Shown here one piece after another: positions 33,801 to 45,800 of a stretch of DNA of 64,000 bases; positions within the stretch are counted from its first letter, which is position 1; each line of letters starts with the position of its first letter. The stretch lies in NCBI GenBank assembly GCA_019925795.1, contig CM034301.1, forward strand, positions 51,299,783 through 51,363,782, read 5' to 3'. Position numbers and translations under genes: made by a program. Origin of the DNA: Dendrobium chrysotoxum. Taxonomy: Eukaryota > Streptophyta > Magnoliopsida > Asparagales > Orchidaceae. The notes beneath the pieces were generated by a model that worked only from the letters and a program-made list of their open reading frames with translations, had not been told where the DNA came from and did no database searches.

Positions 33801-36800
33801 GAGAAGACAGTTTGTGATTTGGACTTATATTGACTAAAAAAAAATTATCAGAGTCAAAATATGGGTTATTACATTGCTTGTCATGAGTAATGGTCAGCAT
33901 GTTTTATTGCATCCTGCTTATCTTTATGTGTATTCATTTTCTGTTTTTGCAATGAACTTATTTTAGCTGTTCAATTCTTTTTCAGGTTGTAGTGTTTCAG
34001 CAACCTAATTACCTTCATAATTTTGTTCAATCAACATTCGATGCACTTACTTCCGAGAAAGTACAAGGTAAGATTTCTATTCAGGTTAGAATTGCGACTT
34101 TTACTGGCCCAGCTCTATGTTCTATGAGTGGGGCAGAACTGCTGTTTGTCTTGTAGCTTTTCTTTTTGGTAGGATTTGTTCGTTAAAAATGATTGAAGCT
34201 GTGTTAGTTTATCCTTTTTTCTTGCTAGTTGTCCAATAGTCAGACAGTATTGGGCAGAGTGGAAACTTTATGAATTTGATATTTGTTTGTTGAAGTCATA
34301 AACTGTATTTATTCAACCATTCTTGTAGGAGATTATGCTTGAATTGTGGTAAAAATTGGTTTTGATTGTGGTCGTTGAAGAGAGTGCTTTTAAAATTTGT
34401 TTAATTTGATTCCTATTGAAATTAAGGAGAGATAATTGAGTTTTGAGGACTTGAATCACATGATTTTAAGCCTTTGAATTAATTATTTGAAGGATGAAAG
34501 TATATCTGATCACTTCAATGTCTCCTTAAGAAGGGAATAAAGTGTGCAGAAGGAAATTGTGTCCTGTGTTGTGGGGCGGGTGGGGTGGCTTGTTCTTCTC
34601 CCACACCTCCATTTTCTCCTTTTTATCACTTCTGGCCTATCAAATTAAGCTCTAAAATCTGAAACCATCAAATGGTAGATATCTATAGTTTTTTTTTTCC
34701 TAGAATAATGACCTGAACCAGAGCTTTTAATATGAACCAAGTCACCTGATTATCAAATACCAACGAATAGACATGATCACAGAAAATATGTTTTCCATAA
34801 TTAAGTAGATATTATTTTAAGAATCATTCAATCATGTATCCCAAAATCAAAATTTAATAGACATAATGTAACATCTATTTTGAAATTGAGTATAAGTAAT
34901 TTAGATCTGCCATCTCCGTTAACCAAAAAAAAAAAAAAACTACTATATAGCCGTAGTCCAGTTCATTTTCCACTATTTTACAATGATACAACCATACAAT
35001 AATTTGTAACTATTGCCCAATTCATTTCATCATTTGTTTATTTCGCCTTTCTAAATTTTAAACTTGTAAATCTGATTTGGTTTGATTTCAGATTATGTAA
35101 CTACCACAACTGAGAACCTACCCATTATGCTGGTTATGAGCATTTTAGGAACCACAATCGAACTGACCAATATAGAATGATAGGAAATACTTGAGTTCGC
35201 AACTAACCCAAAGAGAATACTTGAGTTCGCAAGCAAACCTATCACTAATTGGAGGAAAAACAGTAAAATTCACCACAAAATCTGAGAGAAAATCAATAGA
35301 AAAGATCGATTGTGATCTTGGGAAATAAGCAAAACAACATTCAAAGCAAGATACAAGTGATCCTCAATTCAAGAGGAGGATCGTCTCTCCGAAATCTCTA
35401 GACAAGGTTGTCTAGAGCCCAAGCCTCCAAGAAACCCTAATTCTCTCCAAAACATAACATAACCTCCTCCAATCTCTCTCCCCCCTCTAATACAAAAGGT
35501 TTCCTAATTAAATTTCCCTCCTAAAGCCCTAGCCGCCCCCTCCTAAATGATTTGAATTGGTTTAAGTGGGTGGGACCCACCCATTGGGCGGAACAGCTTG
35601 GGAGGAGGCGGACTGGTGTATTGCTGAACCGGCCTCTTGGCCAGCTGGGCCGGTTCGGCCAGAACCAGCTTATCAATACTGCCCTCCCAAAGAATCACCT
35701 TGTCCTTAAGGTGGAAGCCCGGAAACTGATGTTTCACCCTCTCGTATGGCTCCCACATGGCCTCATAGTCAGGAAGGTTCTTCCACTGGATCAACACTTC
35801 CTTAGTTCCCTTGTCTTTCTGGCGAACCCCCATCAGCTCAAAGGGTTCCAAAACCACCTCTAAATCCTCAGTAAGTGTCGCCGGTAGCTCGTGGTTGGCT
35901 GTATAGTCACCAATGGCTTTTCTCAACTGCGATACATGAAAAATTGGATGTATAGTCGCCGTGGGTGGTAGTTTCAGTCGATATGCTACTGCCCCAATCT
36001 TCTCCAGCACTTCATAAGGCCCAAAGTACCTTGGAGCCAGCTTCTCATTCCTCCTGTTGGCGACTGTCTTCTGTCTATATGGTCGGAGTTTCAAGAACAC
36101 CCTCTCCCCCACTTCAAACTGGATGTCCTTCCTATGCCCGTCAGCTTGTTTCTTCATAATTTGTTGAGCTCTCAGTAGATGTCTCTTCAACTCTAGCACT
36201 CTATCCCTTTCCTCCAAATACTCCCAAACTGAAGAAACTGGAGTACTGCTACTCCCAAAGTGCACCAGGTGGGGAGGATCTCGTCCATACAACACCTTGA
36301 ATGGGGTCATCTGGGAAGCAGAGTGAAAAGATGTGTTGTACCAGTACTCCGCCCATAATAGCCACCTGGCCCATAGCTTGGGTGCCTCTGACACAAAGCA
36401 TCTCAAGTAAGTCTCCAAACTCTTGTTGACTACTTCCGTTTGGTCATCTATCTGTGGGTGGTAAGCTGTACTCCTCTTCAGAACTGTCCCTTGTAACCTG
36501 AACAACTCCCTCCAAAAGTGGCTGAAGAACACCTTATCTCTATCTGATACTATCGCCTCTGGTACTTCATGCAATCTGACAACTTCTCTGATGAAAGCTG
36601 AAGCCACTGTCACCGCTGTGTAAGGGTGTCGGAGGGGGATGAAATGAGTATACTTGCTCAATCTGTCCACCACCACTAAAATCACCGTGAAACCTTCTGA
36701 ACGGGGCAACCCATCAATGAAATCCATGGATATCTCCTCCCATACACGTCCCGATAGAGCCAACGGCTGTAGTAGTCCTCCTGGTGACATAGCCATGTAT

Positions 36801-39800
36801 TTGTTCCTTTGACAGATCTCACATCTGGCTACCATCTCTTCTATATCTTTATACATCCCCTTCCAGTACAGCTCCGAAGCTAACCTCCTGTATGTCTTCT
36901 GCACGCCTGAATGGCCACCTACAATGCTTCCATGAAACTCCTGGAGGAACTTTGGGATGTGGATCGAGGTTTGGGGCATCACAAACCTCCCCTGATATAG
37001 CAGCCTGCCCCCCTCCAATGAGTACCCCGGGTGACTACCTTCTTCCTTCAGCAAATCTACCTCGATCTTCCCCAAAGCCTCATCCCTAGCACTTTCTTCT
37101 CTGATTTCCTCCCAATCGAGCATCAAAGGAACAGATAGTGTCACTATCTGCAGCTCCCCCATACATCTGGACAAGGCATCTGCCGCCTTATTCTCCACTC
37201 CTGGTCTATACTGAATCTCAAAATCGTACCCCAGCAACTTGGACAGCCACCTCTGATGCTCCTCTGTCACCATCCGCTGCTCCAGTAGGTATTTCAAACT
37301 CCGCTGATCTGTCCTGACGATGAAATGTCTCCCAAGTAGGTAGGGTCGCCACTTCTGGATGGTCAAAATGATGGCCATTAACTCTCTCTCATAAACTGAC
37401 TTCAGCCTGGCTCGCGTAGTCAACACCTGGCTGAAATAGGCAATGGGCCTACGACTCTGCATAAGTACTGCACCCAGTCCGTATCCAGACACATCTGTCT
37501 CCACTATGAAGATATGAGTGAAATCTGGCAAGGCTAGGACTGGCACCGTAGTCATAGCCTTCTTCAAGCTCTCAAATGTTGATGTGGCCGCCTCCCCCCA
37601 TAGGAACCCATCCTTTAACTGCTCAGTGAGTGGTCATGCTATGGTGCTGTATTCCTTAACAAACCTTCTATAGTAACTTGTCAGTCCTAGAAATCCCCTC
37701 AGCTCCTTCAGATTTTTAGGTACTGGCCACTTTAACTTGGCCTCGATTTTAGACTGATCTGCTGCCACTCCTTCTTTTGATACCACATGGCCCAAGTACT
37801 CTACACTGGCCTGTGCAAAGCAGCACTTCTTCAAGTTGGCCCTCAACTGGTGCTCCTGCAGCACTTCTAACACCTTTTTTAGATGCTCCCAATGTTCTTC
37901 TTCCGTCCTGCTGTAGACTAGAATGTCATCGAAGAATACCAGTACAAATCGTCGTAGATAAGGTTTGAAAGCCTTATTCATCAGTGCCTGGAAAGTGGCT
38001 GAAGCATTGGTGAGGCCAAAGGGCATCACCATGAACTCATAGTGTCCCTCATGAGTTCGAAAAGCAGTTTTAGGCACATCCTTCTTCATCTGGATCTGAT
38101 GGTATCCTGATTTCAAGTCTATCTTGCTGAAAATCACTGTTCCACTTAATTCATCCAACAACTCATCAATAACGGGGATAGGAAACTTATCCGGTACAAT
38201 TTCCTTGTTGAGTGCCCTGTACTCCACACAGAATTGCCAGCTGCCGTCTTTTTTCTTAACCAATAGCACTGGACTAGAGAAAGGACTGATGCTCGGTCTG
38301 ATGATACTTGCCTCCAACATCTCTCTAATCAACTTTTCAATTTCATCTTTCTGAAATTGAGGGTAGCGATAAGGTCGTACACTGATGGGTGATACTCCTT
38401 CCCTCAGAATGATGGCGTGCTTCTGCTCCCTCTGCGGTGGCAATCCTTGAGGCGGCTGAAATACCTGTCGGAACTGCTGAATCAACGGCTGTACAGAGAG
38501 GGGTATGTCCCCTCCCTCTTCCAATCTAGCTCCCTCCAAACTGTGTAGCTCCACCAAGTATCCTCCGCCTACCAACTGTATATCCCTTACCATAGTTTTA
38601 AGAGAAACCATGAATTTGGATAGCCCCGCGTCTCCCTTAATCACCACCTTTCTTCCATCAACCGTCAACTCCATCGTGAGTGCTCCCCAATTCACCTTGG
38701 TATCTCTTAAAGTCTGCAGCCATTTCATTCCCAAGATGACATCTGTACTCCCCAGTTCCAGTAGAAGAAAATCTTCCCTCCCTTGAATGGTCAGCAGCAC
38801 TCCTCTACAAATCCTCTGACCTTTCTCCACCTTCCCTGTACCCATCATCACCCCGTAACTATCGGTATCCACCAATGTCACTCCCAGTTGGTCGACGACC
38901 TGAGTGGAAATGAAATTGTGGGTGGCCCCACTATCAATCAGCACCACCACTGCCCTGTCCTCTTATCTCCCCCTTCACTTTCATGGTATGATTCGTAGTG
39001 AATCCGACCACTGAGTTCAGGGAAACCTCAGCTAGATCCAAATGCAGCTTCTCTTCGTCCTCCTCCACTATTCCTCTCTCTCCTCCCTCTTCAGTTTCCT
39101 CGTCATCACAGACGGTGAGAACCTAAAGAGTTCGGTCCTTACACCTATGCCCTGGCATGTACTTCTCATCACACCTGAAACACAACCCCTTGGCCCTCTT
39201 CTCCTGTATCTCCTTTTCAGTCAGCTTCTTAAAATTTCCCCCAGGCCCTCCTCCTCCAGACTTCTCCCTTGGTACTTCTCGTGAACCTCCCGGTACGGCT
39301 CCTTTGGGAGCTAGAAAGGTAGTCGTCATCCTGTAGGATCCCCCAGAACTACTGCCTCGAGCCCCCCTCTCCAGATGCTTCTGGTCCTCGACCAGCTGTG
39401 CCAACTCCATGGCCTCCCCCAGGTCGTGCTGTCTCATCACTCTAACAGCTACTCTGATCTCAGGTTTGAGCCCATTCATGAAGTTCCCCTCGAGCACGAT
39501 CTCAGAAAGGCGATCCATCCTGCTAGCTAGGTACTCAAATCGATCACGGAACTCTGCCACTGTCCCCTCCTGCGTCAGGGCAAAGAACTGCTCGTAGAAG
39601 TCTCCTCCCCTACTGGTTCAGAAACGCTCTAACAGACAGTCCTTGAACTCCCTCCAGCTTCGAATAGGTCGCCTCATGTCTCGCCACTGATACCACGCCA
39701 GTGCCTTCCCCTCTAAGCACAGTCCTGCCACTGTCAGTTTCTCCTCCTCCGTCAACCCGTTGACGGTAAAATATCGCTCCACCTTGTAAATCCAGCCATG

Positions 39801-42800
39801 GCCATCCTCGCCCTCAAAGATGGGCATCTTAAGTTTCCTTACCTTAGGATCTCCTCCGTATCCCCGATATCCTGCATACCCTCCCATTCCTCGAAGAGGA
39901 GGTGCTCCCCAAGTGTCCCGATCGTCCCTCCGACGATTATACCTGAACCCTTCCTCGTATTCCCCTCTTCTCCCTTCGACATCAGTACCCCTGCAGTGAT
40001 TTTCTTCCCTTCTTCCCACAAAATCAGCACCCCTTCTGTCGTAACTCAGGCTCATCTCCTCTCTAGAAAGCAGTTCTAGAGGAGGCATGTCGTTTTTCTC
40101 CTCAAGGATCTCCACCTCCGGAATTCTCCTCCCCCGAAACAGGTTCGGATTTCCTCCTACACCATGGCCGTCGGTGGTCTCTCTCACTTCCGATGTTGCC
40201 GGATTGGCCTTCATTTCAAGTAGTTTCTTCATCATCTCTTCCATAGCAGTAAACTTCCCTTCCAATCTCTCATTGTTGGAGGTGATTTGATTTTGAAAAT
40301 CAAAGAATTTCCCCTCCAAATCTGATTTTAACTGACCAAATTCGCCTTCCAAGACTTCGACCTTCTTTCCGGCCATTTTTCTTCACAAGAACTCAAGAAA
40401 AACTTCTTCCGGATGCCCAAAATCCACTAAAATTTCAGGATTTCAGCCGCCGATGGTCCCAAGACGATGCTCTGATACCAATTTGATAGGAAATACTTAA
40501 GTTCGCAAGTAACCCAAAGGGAATACTTGAGTTCGCAAGCAAACCTATCACTAATTGGAGGAAAAACAGTAAAATTCACCGCAAAATCTGAGAGAAAATC
40601 AATAGAAAAGATCGATTGCGATCTTGGGAAATAAGCAAAACAACATTCAAAGCAAGATACAAGTGATCCTCAATTCAAGAGGAGGATCGTCTCTCCGAAA
40701 TCTCTAGACAAGGTTGTCTAGAGCCCAAGCCTTCAAGAAACCCTAGTTCTCTCCAAAACATAACATAATCTCCTCCAATCTCTCTCCCCCCTATAATACA
40801 AAAGGTTTCCTAGTTAAATTTCCCTCCTAAAGCCCTAGCCGCCCCCTCCTAAATGATTCGAATTGGTTTAAGTGGGTGGGACCCACCCATTGGGCGGAAC
40901 AGCTTGGGAGGAGGCGGACTGGTGTATTGCTGAACCAGTCTCTTGGCCAGCTGGGCCGGTTCAGCCAGAACCGGCTTATCATAGAACCAAACCAGATTGA
41001 TTGGTTTAGTTTGATTTGGACTGTTTCTTCAGATATATGTGCTCATCGCAAATTATTCCACCTGATTGTTACACCAAGTGAACTTGCTGTCAAGGAAACC
41101 TGAATTGATTAGCCAATAACCAGGTCATAACAAACATCTTATCTGTCTTGTTTTATTCAATGAATGAATCTATACTGAGCTTGCTACCAAGAAAATCTGC
41201 TAGCTTAGTGGCATAATTTTTGCCATTGACTGCTTCATGGTAGCACCGCAGTAGCTGGATTATAAACTGGCTATAGGTTTGTAAACGTTCTTCCTTCGTT
41301 ATTTGTGTGGCTTACCCCCATTTCCCCTGTACTGTACTGCCTTTTGACGGGGTTATTCTTTTTTACTGACAAATTAAAGTTAATTGTTGTCTAATGTAGT
41401 TATGCAGTCTGCTTAATGCTCAAACTATTGGTTAAATATAGTAAGCTTTTTTATGTCTAATTTTTTATTTTTAGTTGGTGAGAATGTAATCAAAATAGTG
41501 ATCTATGAAAATCTTTATAACATATTAAAAAATTGTTAATGGTGCATAATTATTTTTCTGAGGGAACAAATTTTTTCATGCTCTGTTAGGCTGTTTACAT
41601 TAGTTCATCTTTTTTATTTTGTTTTTCATTTTTCTTCCTCTTTCACAAATGTGACTATCTGTAACAGCTAACTCTTAAAATATTAAGTTTCGTCAACCGC
41701 TAGTTGGCCCTCACTTTTGAAATGCAGGTGCGACGCTTGTTGTTTCTGGGGATGGCCGATACTTCTCAAAAGATGCTATTCAGGTTTACTTTTAGCCCAT
41801 GATTTTTTTTACTTGTCAATTCATATGGTTCCTTTGACAACATTAAGCACATCTGCTTTTTGCTAAAGAAAATTGTCATTTTTGCCGTCTTTGCTGAAGA
41901 AAATTAAATAGATGGCTAGATGTATTGATTTAGTAAAATCAATTATTTAGTTGGCTTGTAGTCTTCATAAACTGTCATTAATGTTTCTTTTACTTGTGTT
42001 CCTCAAATTGGCAGATCATCATAAAAATGGCAGCTGCAAATGGAGTCAGACGTATATGGGTTGGTCTAAATGGTCTACTCTCCACGCCTGCTGTGTCTTG
42101 TGTCATCCGTGAGAGAGTTGGTGCAGATGTAAGATCATAGTTATGCACTGCTTTAACACATTTAGGTCCATTGATATGTTTTATAGGGGTTATTACTATT
42201 TTTGTTTTCCCTGGCGGCTTTATCTATATTTCCTTATTACCTCCACCTTTATCTACTGCAGGGATCCAAGGCTACTGGTGCTTTTATTTTGACGGCTAGT
42301 CACAATCCAGGTGGACCACATGAGGCATGTTTCTCTTACCAGTCATCTTTGCAGAATTCTAAATGAGTCTAGAACTACAATTTGATATTAGATTTCTTGT
42401 TCTTGCTTAAAATTTATTTGCATTCTTTGCAAGCTTTCAAAGTGATTCTAAGTTTCAATGGTTTATGGAGTCATTGAGTGTTTAATCATTGAGTGTTTTA
42501 CTAAGCACAATTTTTTTGTTTTTATCCTTCTTCATTAGCTAGTATTTAATTCTTTGTCTCGAGAGAGTATATTGTATGATATATCAGCAGAGGTTAATTA
42601 TCGGCAACATTCAGTATTAGCCTTTTAAATTTGTCAAGTATTGCAATGCCTTTCTGCAATGATTGGTAGCAAGAATAACATAAATTCCGGCATTGTCCAT
42701 AAGACTAGGATATAATTTCTTATCCCTTCTCATATTTTCTATCAGAATTTGTGGTATGAAATTTGCTTGTCATTTCCACTAACAGTGAACTTGTGTTCTT

Positions 42801-45800
42801 CCCAGGATTTTGGAATCAAATACAATATGGAAAATGGTGGACCTGCTCCAGAGGCTATTACTGATAAAATTTATGCCAACACGAAGACAATAAAGGAGTA
42901 CCTCATTGCAGAGAACCTTCCAGATGTACGATTTTTACCGCAGTTGTGAAATTGTTTCCTTTCTGCATGTAGTTGTTTTCATTCAAGAATTTTCTGGACC
43001 ATTTTTATTGCAGGTAGATATTTCTACCATCGGGGTGACCAAATTTACTGGACCTGAAGGAAGTTATGATGTGGAGGTATTCGACTCAGCCAGTGATTAT
43101 GTGGAATTGATGAAGTAAGCAACTTTCTGCTATAGCAAAGCATAGAATAGATCTCTGCTCATTGGCCTCAAAATAGTCTTTTGCCTGTTTGAAACTTGGT
43201 TTAAAATTTCAAATTGGTCTTGCAAGATTTAACTGGTATGATACATCATTGAAGCAACCAGATGAAGCTGTAATTATTCTGCAAGAAGGCCTTTAGACAT
43301 TTATATTTATTTTGTTTCACTTTATGGAAGTGTAGATATTATTTGTAAGAAAATATTAGCTAGTATTTCTGTTTATTTTTATTTGTTTTATGCATTTATC
43401 TCCACGTCCATGTTTGTGCTATAAGGTAGTTTCAGTAAGTATGCTTGTTATATAATCTTCTATACCTGTCTGCACATTTATTTGCGCATTCTCAGGACAT
43501 ATATATTGATGCTACTCATCTCTCTCTAACAGTTTGATTTTAAATATTGCTGAGAATCAAATTCTATTCAAAATTAAGCTCGCTGTTAACCTTCAATATC
43601 AGGTCAATTTTTGATTTTGAGTCCATCCAAAAGCTTCTTGCATCGCCAAAGTTCACATTTTGGTATGCATACTTGCCACATGGTAGTAATATCTTTTTTT
43701 GCTACAGAATTCTTTTAGAATTACTGGAATTACGTTATCTTTACTTCATTAACAGCTATGACGCTCTTCATGGTGTTGCTGGAGCTTATGCAAAACGCAT
43801 TTTTGTTGAAGAGCTTGGTGCAAAAGAAAGTTCCCTGTTAAATTGTACACCTAAGGTATTTCACTACAGCAGAGAGTATCAACTATATATCTTGGTTAAG
43901 TTCCCTTGTTCATATCAATGTTGTGCATTATGCAAACAGGAAGACTTTGGCGGAGGTCATCCGGACCCAAACCTGACTTATGCAAAGGAATTAGTTATGC
44001 GAATGGGGTTGGGCAAATCTAACCCACAAGATGAACCCCCCGAGTTTGGTGCAGCTGCTGATGGTGATGCAGATCGCAACATGATTCTGGGTAAAAGGTA
44101 TAGAACAATGAAAGAAGTAATTTTTGCCGGCATACTGGAAATTGATAATTTTATTTTCTTTATTTTTAGGTTCTTTGTGACCCCATCAGATTCTGTTGCC
44201 ATCATTGCTGCTAATGCTGTTCAATCCATTCCTTACTTTTCTTCTGGATTGAAGGGTGTTGCCAGGTAGATTTTGTATATTTAATATTCTTACTAAATCC
44301 TTCTCTAATTTTTCAACGTCTGCATGCATTTTGATTCACTCAATTTATGTGAGCTTTCAGTTCATATTTTAGCAATATTTGGTTAGATACGTGGGTTATT
44401 TTAGTAGCTCGGTGGACTTACAGATGCTGCGGAAAGTTGACGTGATGTATTGTGTTATGCCATCCTAGTTTATCTTAATTTAATGATTGAGATACGGTGA
44501 CATAACTATATAAGCTGACAAAATTTTATTAATTTTAAAGAAATAATTAATAGATGATTGACTACTTATGCCACTGTGCTTATTAGATAATTCTTAATTA
44601 ATTCTTTGATTGGCAAATTTGTGATGAAAACCTTGCTTTTTTTTTTTTCAAATGATAGGTTTTATTTTTATGCTACTTAGCTAAGCTATGACATCACATA
44701 GCGCTGTGGCGCTTCGCTTTCTGTCGTTTCTCCCAGCAAACTCTGTAGCGTCGGGGCACTTGCATACACAATGCCGAGGTGTTGTATTGCAAAAATTTTT
44801 TCTAGTGCAAAGCACCCGAACTCAAGCAAGGGGAGCCCCCCCGACGAGCACGACAATTTTAACTGAGGTTCGAGGCAACAGTACAACCCGATTAATCAAC
44901 ATAATTATATTCCACACAGACTAACAATCTCCCACTTGGAGCTGATTTCGATCAATTGTTCTCTAGATCTGTAGCACCAATCATAACACTTGTAGTGTGA
45001 CTCACCCCTGCTCTCATCCTCCATGAAGACCAATTGAAGCTACACATAGCTTCATTTCATCAATTGTCATCATCTTCGTCAGCATGTATGCAGGATTTAG
45101 CTATTTCTGGTACTGGAGAATACCTTTGTACTGGTCATGAGATTCTGGTGGATCTCCTAGCTTTAGTAGCAGGTGTCTGAGGTACTCTCTGTGCTTCATC
45201 AGCTTTGCCTTCTTAATCATCATCAACATCCTCTATCTCAACATATTTGGAAGAATATTCATGAGTCCCATTTCATTTTCATTGAATTTTACATTTTTGC
45301 TCCTGATGAATTTTTGATTCTGATAGTCCTAGAATTTGTAGTCAAATTCATCTGAGCCATATCCAATAAATGTACACTTGATTAATTTTGGATCAAGTTT
45401 ACTTCTAAATCCTACATCAACATGAACATAAGATTAACAACCAAAAATTTTGAGGGTAGACTAGCATGTAATCTCATGCTCCTGACACGCTCAGTGATAG
45501 TTCTATTCATGTGCTCTGAAACACAATTCTGTTGTGGTGTTCTTGGAATAGTGAACTCATGCCTGATCCCATTCAAAGCAGAATACTCCTTGAACTTCTT
45601 ATCACGATATTTGCCACCATTATCTCATCTGAGACACTTGAGCTTCAAACTTGTCTCATTCTCAACCATGGCCTTCCACTTTTTAAAAATAGCAAACACA
45701 TCTGACTTGTGTTTTATGAAGTACACCGATTCTTTCTACTGTAATAATCAATAAAAGTAACAAAATACGGAGATCCTCCTATAGAAGTAACTGGAGCAAG

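Larger units (their letters stand above)
35178..40981 (-). mobile_element. Complete Ty3/gypsy chromovirus in PGM intron 2
   Basis: A 5.80-kb LTR retrotransposon antisense to PGM. Two 498-bp LTRs (35178-35675 and 40484-40981) start TGATA and end TATCA. I count 15 differences between them, about 97% identity. A 5-bp target duplication TAGAA flanks the element. The primer site TGGTATCAGAGC lies at about 40469-40480 on the minus strand, and a purine-rich GGGAGGGCAGTAT tract precedes the 3' LTR at about 35676-35688. gag and pol are recognisable over their full length but interrupted. The integrase ends in a chromodomain-like segment, placing it among chromoviruses; LTR size suggests a Reina-like lineage, tentatively. 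Confidence 0.95.

Noticed and set aside
43547..44269. A 240-codon continuous open frame that looks like one gene
   Set aside because: It is exons 8-11 of phosphoglucomutase plus three stop-free introns; splice sites and family alignment show the introns. Reported as a finding, not as a gene.
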